DNA of 64,000 bases from Trichomonas vaginalis G3 (lineage: Eukaryota > Parabasalia > Trichomonadida > Trichomonadidae), in contig NC_067205.1 of the NCBI RefSeq assembly GCF_026262505.1, positions 2,666,001-2,730,000 on the forward strand, read 5' to 3'. A program made the position numbers and the translations under genes. The notes under the pieces are model-generated. The model ran no database searches. It was not told the DNA's origin and saw only the letters and a program-made list of their open reading frames with translations. Shown here piece after piece: positions 56,209-64,000 of the stretch; positions within the stretch are counted from its first letter, which is position 1, and every line of letters starts with the position of its first letter.

Positions 56209-57154
56209 GTTCATGCTCATGGGCGAATGCTATATCTTTATTAAGCCTAAGGTAAGTGGGGATGATACCATGTCGCCCATGTTGTTCGAATAAATTGAGA
56301 ATGGCCTGCATGAGATCATCAGGAACTGGTTGTTTGGGTCTACCACGGGAAAGTGGAATATCAACAAACTGGTCGTGCGGACGAGATTGAGGATTAGGAG
56401 GATTGGCACGTTGACTTGATTGATCGGAACTGATGGGATTAGGATCAATTTGATTGTATGTACCAGATGATTGGTTTGAAGGAGTGGCTTGAGGATTAAA
56501 CTGTTGTGCACTACTAAGAGGAGATGTACCATTGCTGGGTCTGAGCTGTTGTTGTGCACTACTAAGAGGAGATGTACCATTGCTGGGTCTGAGCTGTTGT
56601 TGTGCACTACTAAGAGGAGATGTACCATTGCTGGGTCTGAGCTGTTGTTGTGCACTACTAAGAGGAGATGTACCATTGCTGGGTCTGAGCTGTTGTTGTG
56701 CACTACTAAGAGGAGATGTACCATTGCTGGGTCTGAGCTGTTGTTGTGCACTACTAAGAGGAGATGTACCATTGCTGGGTCTGAGCTGTTGTTGTGCACT
56801 ACTAAGAGGAGATGTACCATTGCTGGGTCTGAGCTGTTGTTGTGCACTACTAAGAGGAGATGTACCATTGCTGGGTCTGAGCTGTTGTTGTGCACTACTA
56901 AGAGGAGTAGAACCATTACTCTGTGTAATTTCGTGTTCTTCCAAGTATCGATTCAACAAGATCTCATCTTTTGTTGGTAAGACTTCAATGCAATTGTAGA
57001 ATTTTCCATTATGGAATATGTATAAACTTGTAAATTCGCTGGACGAGTGCTTGTAAATAGGGTTGTTAAAAATATCAAAAATTAGCGTTTTGAAGACACC
57101 ATGGTGTCTTATAATTTTCCCTTCCTTATTGGCGTGTAGAAATAAATGCGCCAA
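56209..57154 (-). pseudogene. Transposase of DNA transposon 2, N-terminal part with 16-residue repeats
   Basis: MAHLFLHANKEGKIIRHHGV starts the protein; about nine units of PSNGTSPLSSAQQQLR follow, then a Pro/Asn/Gln-rich linker and a helical segment (PVPDDLMQAILNLFEQHGRH) at which the insert interrupts it. The repeat region is probably a disordered linker between an N-terminal domain and the DDE core. The frame in this part is open. Confidence 0.7.
56500..56925. repeat. 48-bp minisatellite within the transposase gene, about nine units
   Basis: Units of 48 bases (containing GTGCACTACTAAGAGGAGAT) repeat nearly perfectly and stay in frame, giving 16-residue protein repeats. The first and last units are slightly changed. 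The high identity implies recent expansion. Confidence 0.92.
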
Positions 57155-58835
57155 TAGATTGAAGAAGAAGAATTGTTTTTCTCTTAATGAACTTTAATCC
57201 TTTTGATATAAGAATATTAAAAACATTAATATAATTTCGATTTCGGAAATTAAATTTCCAAATTTTTTGTCGATTTCGGAAATAACAGGATCCCGCATCC
57301 AAACGCAACAACAAAACACAAAACACACTTTTTGGTTCTTTCATCGTTTTAATCGTAATTTATGTAATACATGATTTGGATAAATTTTACAAAAATAGAA
57401 CCTATATTATATTCTTTTCAAAGATTCTTGCAAATCATCAAAAATAATTGTATTTTAAAAAACGATCAAATTATCCTTTCATTATTTTAAACTTAAATTA
57501 GTTTTTATGATTGACTAAAGCAATCATATTTATTGATCATTAAATAAACAAAAAAATAATATTTGAGAGTTATTTCAAAAAAAAACGCATTGAATTTATT
57601 AATTTGTCTCAATTTCAGTATTATAAATTTTTATAATTTCAATATTTTGAAATACACTTTTTAATATTTCAATATTTATGATATTTCAATGTTTTAAGTG
57701 GTCTCAAATTGAGCTTCTCAAATATAAGTTGGCCTATTCAAATAATAAAATTAAATAATATTTAAAATAATAAATAAAAGTAAGGGTTTCGTTTTGCTAA
57801 AATTGTCACTTTTATAGCATATTTGTTTTTGGATGTTTTGCGAAACCAAAAAAAAACTATGATATACAATGTGTGTAAAGAAAATACTTTATTTACTAGT
57901 TAAAAAATCATTTGGTATTGATCAAGTTATTTTTTCTGGATAAGATATTATATGGATAATTGGATAGAAAATACAATTATATAATCTTGTACCTGGTTTA
58001 ATTAAGCTAATTGTCATCAGAAACTTGTAATTTTTATGAATTTCAGATTTTCTTTTCATTACTGCTTTTCTTAATAGGTCAAGTTCTTATTTACGTTATA
58101 AAGTATGATATTTACAAATATCAAGTTATCATGTTTTTTGAGAAATTATGAGAAACAAACAAAAATGAAAAAGATAGGAATAGCAATGAATAGTGATGTG
58201 GGTATAGAAAATGTAAGAGATATTAATGCAAAGCAATCAGTATTTAGGACATTGACCATAGATTTCGAAAAAAAATGCTGCATATTGAGCGAAAACTATG
58301 ATTATATTATAAGGCTGTCATTTAAAGCATAATGAAACTATTCCCTTTTCATTTTAATCGAATAAGATAGTAAAGATTTTTGAATTAGCTAGAAACTGAT
58401 GAGATGTTTTCACAAATCAGATTTTTAATCTCTATAATGCATAATTCACTCAATATCTCAATTTTGATATTGCGAGATATTTTTGCTATCGGTTTCGCAA
58501 TTTTGACACAATAGCAAGAGGGTTCTATAAGCATTATTATCAACGTAGAATCTGAATATCATATCAGAAAATGTCGCAAATCTGACATTTACCCGACAAA
58601 ATAGCAAAAATAATTGAATACTTTTCGCAAAAACTTTAAAAATCGATAAAAATATGAAATATAGATATTAAAGAGACTTTTTATATAATATTCATAAAGA
58701 TTTTCCAAAAATATGATACCGCAAAATTAAAAAAGTGACGTCTTGAGTGGAGTCAAATGTCGAAATTGCTAGCTAAATGTTTTTTTAGCGAAATTGCGTA
58801 TTGTACGTTTTTTTCGCAAAACGAAACAAAAAAAA
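57155..58835. other. AT-rich stretch without a recognised gene
   Basis: Contains the putative right end of DNA transposon 2 (57797-57814) and then very AT-rich DNA. A 75-codon plus-strand ORF at 58105-58332 has no recognisable feature. TTTCGCAAAA words recur between 58490 and 58830. Nothing else seen. Confidence 0.5.
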
Positions 58836-58881
58836 AGGTAGTGGGGCTTCCAGGCACTTCGTGCCCTCTAGCCCCGAAGAT
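58836..58881. repeat. Left terminal hairpin of Polinton C
   Basis: AGGTAGTGGGGCTTCCAGGC then ACTTCGTGCCCTCTAGCCCC: arms GGGGCT/AGCCCC and GGCAC/GTGCC. It is the exact inverse of the end of Polinton B. It is preceded by a run of A, the complement of the run of T outside B. Confidence 0.75.
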
Positions 58882-59097
58882 GTTTAGTATAAATGAAGTT
58901 TTTATTCGGAAAATTGTTAGTCTTCTGGTGTGAATTCGGAGGACTCTTCTTCTTCCTCCATTGCTTCTGGGAAGAAGCCTTCTTCTGGGTCGAAAACATT
59001 ATATAATGTGTCGCTTTTCACAAATTATATATGTTTTCATGTTTTGTCACTTTTCTGTCACTTTTCAGGAAAAAAACATTTTTATTATTATATATAA

Positions 59098-59915
59098 ATG
59101 AATTTTACAAAACCACCGTTACCGTTCTTTGGAAATAAGAGTAAATGTAAAGATATTATATTGAGAGAACTTAAGAAACTACCGAATGGTCTAACATTTG
59201 TAGATTTGTTCGGTGGAAGTTTCTATATATCCCATTTGTGCCATACAATATTCCCAGACTCAAAGATTATATGCAATGACTTCGACAACTATATGGACCG
59301 TCTCAAACATATTCCAGACACAAACAATATATTGAAAGAGTTAAAAGAAAAGATACCTATAGGTAAGATGGAACGTATACCATTAGATAAGAAAAATATT
59401 GTGAGAGAGGTTTTGAAAAAAGCAGAATATATAGACTGGGATAGTATATCTGCTAGACTATTATATAGTGGTTCTATAAGAGTTCATGACATTGAAACAC
59501 TTATGTCAAAGTTTTATATCTTAACTATACAAATGTTTTCAAAGAGGACATAGAAAAATATATTGAGGGTATAGAGTTTGTGAGATGTTATTGGACAGAG
59601 TTGTATGAAAAATATAAAGACAAGGAAAATGTTTTCTTTATAGTGGACCCGCCGTTCTATAACACATGGGATTTTCAATACCAAGTAGACTGGACTTTGA
59701 GAGACTCTTTAGAAACTTTAGACGTTTTACATAACCATCCATGCTTTTACTTTACATCCGATAAAAGTGGTTTGGAAACCGTTATGAGATGGTTAGAGGA
59801 CATACATGACTATGAGTTTAGATATGACAAGATAGAATATGAGAGAGGTCCTATAAACTGGAGAAAGTGTCACAATAAAGAAATTTTATTAGTAAGTAAA
59901 TGTGGTTTGAAATAG
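59098..59915 (+). pseudogene. Dam-type N6-adenine methyltransferase, broken copy
   Basis: Same protein as 19432-20250 with few changes: FFGNKSKCKDII, FVDLFGGSFYIS and FIVDPPFYNT are all recognisable. It looks broken, with about one break. The Polinton B copy appears whole. Confidence 0.8.
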
Positions 59916-60031
59916 GACTACTTGTTTTAGGTTTTTTCCATTGTGTCATTTATTTCTTTGACGTGGCAGAAAAGTACAGAGAATATGAAGATGAACCAAT
60001 GCCTGCAAATGTTCAGTATATGTACTCGTAA
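59900..60031 (+). CDS. 43-residue single-span membrane protein (copy in C)
   Basis: MWFEIGLLVLGFFHCVIYFF and a tail ending NVQYMYS; equals 19316-19447 with a few changes and the same overlap with the methyltransferase end. Keeping the frame in both copies supports a real protein. Confidence 0.6.
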   Translation: MWFEIGLLVLGFFHCVIYFFDVAEKYREYEDEPMPANVQYMYS

Positions 60032-60054
60032 GAGATATTTTTATCTAATATTAA

Positions 60055-60413
60055 ATGGACGCACAGAACTTAGCGAATGCACAGCAACCTGGACAACCAA
60101 ACCAGAGAATATTCCAAATGAAGTTAGAATACAAACTGCAATGGCAAACTATGGTCAAGTGCCAACAGATGTACAATGCAAACTGCCATGTCAAATGACG
60201 CTGCGTTAGGTTTGCCACCATGGTATGCAAATATGAGATGGAAAGAGTTTTATACAAACCCTGAAGTGGATATAAACAACTTATGCAGATGACGCGAACA
60301 CAGGAGTTGACCCAGAATATGTTTTCTACCAGAGGAGAAACAGAATGTATGAGCTCCAGTTAAAGAATGCTATGGAACTCAACAGGAAACGTAAGAGACT
60401 AGGCGGACATTAG
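60055..60413 (+). pseudogene. 120-residue virion-type protein, broken copy
   Basis: Relative of 18930-19292: MDAQNLANAQQPGQPN at the start and NRKRKRLGGH at the end are present. It looks broken, with about two or three breaks. Unknown function. Confidence 0.65.
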
Positions 60414-60430
60414 ATTTTTACATATAGTAA

Positions 60431-60673
60431 AATGGGTTTCTTCAGTAGTATTGGAAACTTCTTTCGAAATGTTGGAAGAGGTATATGGAATGGAATAAAA
60501 ACCGTAGGAAGAGGAATTTGGAACGGAGTCAAAATATTGGTAAAAGGGTAGGTCAGTTCGTTGGTATTATACCTAAAGACCCTGAACCAGAAGAACAAGC
60601 TCCTGTTATACAACAGCCTGAACCTGCACCACAGTCTAGTTGGCAACCAAATCCAACACCTCAACCGTATTAA
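60431..60673 (+). pseudogene. Small amphipathic MG protein, broken copy
   Basis: Relative of 18669-18911: MGFFSSIGNFFRNVGRGIWN-like start and the same Pro/Gln-rich end (QQPEPAPQSSWQPNPTPQ). It looks broken, with about one break. Confidence 0.65.
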
Positions 60674-60681
60674 AAATTATA

Positions 60682-61523
60682 TTTTTACCGTTCGATAGTA
60701 GTTGTATATGAAACTAAGTTCTAAGTAAAACGCATGGTATAATGGAATTATTCTTTTTCTTCCATCTGTAGTAAACCATACTTGAAAGTCTGAAATACTT
60801 CCACTTGGTGGTTCGTATAACTTTGTAGGTTTTTCGTAAAAATCATTCATCAGACATAAGAAAGAGTTTGCGCACCAGAAAATGAAGCATGAACAATAAT
60901 AGCATCTGGGTCGAAAATATTTTCATATGTTCCATTAGGGTTTTCGACTTCATAAAAGTCTGGGTGTACTGGATATGCTGCAGGCTGATTTAACATCCTC
61001 ATAAATCTATACCATGCCAAGTTGTTATATTTTGTAGAAATATAAACGTTTTCTCCAAGGTCTTCTATTCTATTGATTTTAACAGTTGCATTTTTCCTGT
61101 CATAAATAATATCGAGATGGTACTCTCCTTCGTCAATGTTATACTGTTTTGCATATTCGAGATAGATATCGTTTATTTTTTCTGAAAAGCTTGAAGAGTT
61201 GTTTCTAAGTTTACAAGCAAACTAACTTGTAAAAGTTTTCCCTGTTCAAATTTCTCATACATACGTTTTTCTTTGTTATAGTATCGAACTTCAAAACCGA
61301 CCGTAAATGGGAAACCATGTATGGCTTCTGAAATGAACTTCATTCTACGAAAGCCAATAGCTTTTGTGACAGATGGGTCTCTTAGCCATCTTAATGGGTA
61401 GTCAAAACGATAGCCTTCATGCTTTACGGTCTCTGTCTCAAACTTTTGACCGACATTAGTAAAAAGTTCATCTAATGGTTTAGTTGTAGCAACTCTTGAA
61501 TTTTCTTTTTCTATTGAAAGCAT
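60682..61523 (-). pseudogene. Polinton structural-type paralogue, broken copy
   Basis: The N-terminal part (61173-61523) nearly equals that of 17816-18664 (YRFDYPLRWLRDPSVTKAIG), but the middle differs more strongly between the two elements than the ends do. The end words DFQVWFTTDG and IIPLYHAFYLEL are present. It looks broken, with about two breaks. Confidence 0.7.
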
Positions 61524-61541
61524 ATTTTATCTAGAATAAAA
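61524..61541. promoter_or_regulatory. 18-base divergent spacer (copy in C)
   Basis: ATTTTATCTAGAATAAAA separates the ATGs of the structural paralogue and the fibre. It has the same length as the B spacer at 17798-17815 and keeps the TTTTAT...ATAAAA layout. Confidence 0.65.
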
Positions 61542-62949
61542 ATGTCGAAAGATATTGCTTCCATGAGAGAAATACAACACAACCGACAACTCATTATGCA
61601 AGCTCTAAATAAGAACACAACAAACTTTTCAAACTATTCTAAGATATCTGAGTCATTGAAAGAAGGAAACTTAAAACTGACATTAAACCCAATGACAGAT
61701 GAGTTTCTGTTTCAAGACAATAAGAACCATACTGTCTGTATAAATCCAACAAAAGGAATTTTAAACGAGAAACCTATAAATGAACTTCTTTTGAAAGCAG
61801 ATGTTGACAACAAAGCTGACAAAGAATATGTAGACGATGCAATAGCAAAAGAAGAAGAAAGAGCTAACAATGCTTATGCAACAAAAGAACATACTCATCC
61901 TGAACTAGCAGACAAAACATATGTTGACAATAAAATGTCAAGTGAAGTGACGAGAGCTGAAAACGAATATTCTAAAAAGACTCATACACATTCTATATCT
62001 GAAATAACAGACTTAAACGTTAGCCTTGAAAAGAAAGCGGATGAGGAACTTGTGGCTAGTGCGTTAGAGAAGAAGGCGGATAAGGAATATGTGGATGAAA
62101 AAGATAAAGAAATTATAGAAAGGGTTGACTGGTACCATGAACGGACATCGAAGATTTTAAAAACTAAAGCCGATACAGGATGGGTTTCAGGATGTTTAGA
62201 CCTTAAAGCAGATAAAACTTATGTTAACGATGAGTTAGAGAAGAAAGCAAATAAGACTCATACACATACAAGTTTTACAACTGTTGCTATAGAAAGTATT
62301 GAAGGAACGGTTGAAGAAACTGGTGGGGATGCATTATATTGTAAACCTCCTAACTTTCCACAAGGTTTAACATCGGATGACGACATAACGACGATGAGAA
62401 ACATTAGATGTAAAGATGTTTATGTCATGAAGGATGAATATAATACTAAATTCACTGCTCAAGATTTATATGACAAGAAAGCAGACAAAACAGAGCTTCA
62501 AACATTAAAGACAGAAATACTTCAAACATTATATCCTATAGGCTCTATTTATACGTCAATGAACTCTACCAGACCAGAACAGTTCTTGGTTTTGGAACTT
62601 GGACTCAAATAGTCGACAGGTTTTGTATTGTGCAAACTCTTCAAAGGAAACAGGTGGAAGTAAAACGATTTCAGGTGAAAATTTACCTGCACATAGTCAC
62701 TACATAGATTTAAGTACATCTCAAGCAGGTTGGCATAAGCATAGATATTGGGATTGGTCAGCAATGATAAAAGGTAAAGGATATGATGTTAAAGACAACG
62801 TTAAGTTTGCTATAGATTGTTTCTGGAGTAACACTGAGGGAGGAGGAAACCATACACATCGCGTTTCAGGATATACGCAAACAACGGGACAAAGTAAAGA
62901 ATACATGCCACCTTACATGACAGTTTACGCATGGTATAGAAATGCTTAG
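61542..62949 (+). pseudogene. Phage-like tail-fibre protein, broken copy
   Basis: The first 150 residues almost equal those of the Polinton B fibre (SISEITDL, KEHTHPELADKTYVDN). The middle is different (EKKADEELVASALEKKADKE, then RTSKILKTKADTGWVSG), and the end again matches, with YPIGSIYTSMNSTRP and GGSKTISGENLPAHSHYID before MPPYMTVYAWYR. Shared ends with a different centre look like exchange of the receptor-binding shaft. It looks broken, with about one break. Confidence 0.78.
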
Positions 62950-63110
62950 TCGTCATTTTCAACTTCTTTAGCATATTCGTCAGGAGTTGTCTTATATTTG
63001 TTAGGAACTGTCTTTGAAAGTATACCACCTTGAACTTTGACAAGTTTGAAACGAGGTCTGACAATAGTTTTTATCTTCTGCTTGCAGTCTGTACATTTGC
63101 CATGTTTGCC
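62948..63110 (-). pseudogene. Small CxxC protein gene (copy in C), probably broken
   Basis: The minus strand shows KCTDCKQKIKTIVRPRF and an end EYAKEVENDD. It overlaps the 3' end of the fibre region tail to tail and abuts the integrase. Relative of 15907-16067. Confidence 0.45.
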
Positions 63111-63898
63111 TAAACTTCATAATATTCTCTTGTATACTTTCTTCTATTTTTACGAACACGAATGTGAGTACCTGTCGGGTTCCCATTGTTGTCATAGTCA
63201 ATAGTATTTTCATATGGGTCGCGTTTAGGTATTTCTATTTTTACTTTGTCATCTTTCTGAAGTTTGAAGCCCGGCATTCTTTCTTGTTTGTCTCTTTTGA
63301 CTAAATTATTAAATATATAGTCTTTCTCTAAGTCAGGGTTGTTTTTCATTTCTTCGGGGGAGTGGTTTCCCAAACCTTTTTGTTTACGGCTATTGTAAAT
63401 ATTTAAAACTTGTCTCATCTTTGCCATGGAGAAGTGTCTATATTTGTCGTCATATGACATTTCATTTGCTTCACCACCTTGTGGTTGGTTTAAGTCTCTT
63501 AACATTTTATACATCCGTCAATGACACCAAGAGCAGATGGTTTTGGTCGACAATGAAATATTGGTTTACATTTTTTGAACGCAGATAGTTTTTTACATCA
63601 TCTGATTTGAAAGAACTTTCACAGTCAGATGTCAGTTTTGTTGATGGTATTTGTCAACGAATATTGTCAAAGCAGTTTTCACATCTAAAATATTTTTGGA
63701 CCATAATGGTATGGCTTCACAGTATCTTGTGTTTTGACCAACAAATATTAACCAGTATGGTGGTCCATCTTCTCTATACCTCGGAATGTTTTCCAAGATA
63801 TCCATAAACCAAGCATTTGGTGTTGAACTAAAGATTTTTATCATGAGTGCTTTTTTTGTCGCTTTAGAAACATAGGGGTCCTTGTTTGGATTCGTCAT
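63110..63898 (-). pseudogene. Polinton integrase (copy in C), broken
   Basis: MTNPNKDPYVSKATKKALMI at the start, rve words YWLIFVGQNTRYCEAIPLW, and a C-terminal part with MLRDLNQPQGGEANEMSYDD and DKVKIEIPKRDPYENTIDYD. The same gene as 15111-15900. It looks broken, with about two breaks. Confidence 0.8.
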
Positions 63899-63915
63899 TT
63901 TTTATCCTATAAGAA
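63899..63915. promoter_or_regulatory. 17-base divergent spacer (copy in C)
   Basis: TTTTTATCCTATAAGAA between the integrase ATG and the 63916 ATG; it differs by one base from the B spacer at 15094-15110. Confidence 0.6.
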
Positions 63916-64000
63916 ATGGGTTTATTTGGCGCATTAGCAGGAGTTGCATCCAGATTTTTGCCCGCAGTGGAACAATAGCCAGAGTGTATTTGGAGTTGGA
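63916..64000 (+). CDS. Amphipathic MG protein, cut by the window end
   Basis: MGLFGALAGVASRFLPAV is the start of the 133-residue protein seen at 14692-15093. The rest lies outside or is unclear in the last bases. Confidence 0.55.

Larger units (their letters stand above)
53991..57814. mobile_element. DNA transposon 2, split by a satellite-bearing insert
   Basis: Candidate ends are GAAAAGTGACAACTTTAC near 53991-54008 and its inverted match CTAAAATTGTCACTTTTA near 57797-57814 (15 of 17 core bases). Between them is one transposase gene, interrupted by a 1.1-kb insert at 55099-56208. The boundaries are inferred from this short inverted match only. Confidence 0.55.
58836..64000. mobile_element. 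Polinton/Maverick C, left part, broken, continues past the window
   Basis: The inverted counterpart of roughly 15000-20511 in Polinton B: same terminal sequence, same gene order (methyltransferase, 43-residue membrane protein, 120-residue protein, amphipathic protein, structural paralogue, fibre, CxxC protein, integrase, 133-residue protein), high similarity by eye. The visible part looks broken with about eight breaks. Only one end is present, so its age cannot be read from terminal repeats; similarity to B suggests a fairly recent common source. Confidence 0.88.

Noticed and set aside
56230-56999. Long ORFs in other frames of the 48-bp minisatellite (Cys/Leu-rich plus-strand and Val/His/Asn-rich minus-strand)
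   Set aside because: They are shadows of the repeat within the transposase gene; only the Ser/Gln-rich frame continues into recognisable transposase sequence.
58105-58332. 75-codon plus-strand ORF as a gene
   Set aside because: Very AT-rich setting, no initiator-like element at the ATG, and no recognisable motif.
1-64000. tRNA, rRNA or spliceosomal RNA genes
   Set aside because: No tRNA-like cloverleaf with conserved TTCRA loop, and no rRNA or snRNA sequence was recognised by eye; a covariance search would be needed to exclude them.

Overview
The window looks like Trichomonas vaginalis or a close trichomonad. It is AT-rich, host genes have almost no 5' leader (an initiator-like TCATTTC touches the ATG of the glycosyltransferase), an R2R3 Myb gene and a SANT gene are present, and about two thirds of the bases lie in Maverick/Polinton elements. 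All names are from reading the sequence; no database was searched.

Layout. (1) 1-20511 is the right-hand part of Polinton B, whose left end is outside the window. It holds a capsid-like gene, an SF3 helicase start, a KilA-N module, an HNH endonuclease, small virion-type genes, an integrase, a phage-like fibre and a Dam-type adenine methyltransferase, ending in a terminal hairpin. About 1370-10450 has the indel pattern of uncorrected long-read sequence. The same 2.9-3.4 kb appears on both sides of a 25-N gap, next to what looks like a PacBio adapter remnant, so ORF breaks there should not be read as biology. (2) 20512-29202 is mainly host DNA: two small genes with virus-like leaders, a Myb gene, a GT17 glycosyltransferase, a solo transposon end, tandem repeats, groups of long-stem hairpins and a disrupted SANT/U-box gene. 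(3) 29203-50343 is Polinton A, 21.1 kb with both ends present and matching 736-bp terminal inverted repeats. It has a packaging ATPase, capsid-like genes, a fibre module, an integrase, a KilA-N module, protein-primed PolB and a double jelly-roll major capsid gene; several genes look broken (roughly ten breaks in all). (4) 50344-51350 is a gene-free run of about ten different hairpins, apparently one locus with hairpins left of Polinton A, so A sits inside it. (5) 51536-57814 holds two plain DNA transposons with rve-type DDE transposases, the second split by a 1.1-kb insert rich in a 16-bp satellite. (6) 58836-64000 is the start of Polinton C, a close, broken relative of B in the opposite orientation.

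How the parts work together. Polintons A and B share a KilA-N module whose genes carry one kind of AT-rich leader and are separated by palindromes whose bases change in pairs between copies. Virion-type genes use another arrangement: divergent genes with start codons only 16-18 bases apart. This suggests two expression classes, regulatory/replicative and structural. A replicates with PolB; B shows an SF3 helicase and only a PolB fragment. B and C also carry an adenine methyltransferase.

Most worth a second look: the hairpin arrays, the co-varying palindromes, the very short divergent promoters, the GC-rich mini-palindromes with a shared tail, and the terminal-repeat gene that resembles the C-terminal domain of the HNH endonuclease.
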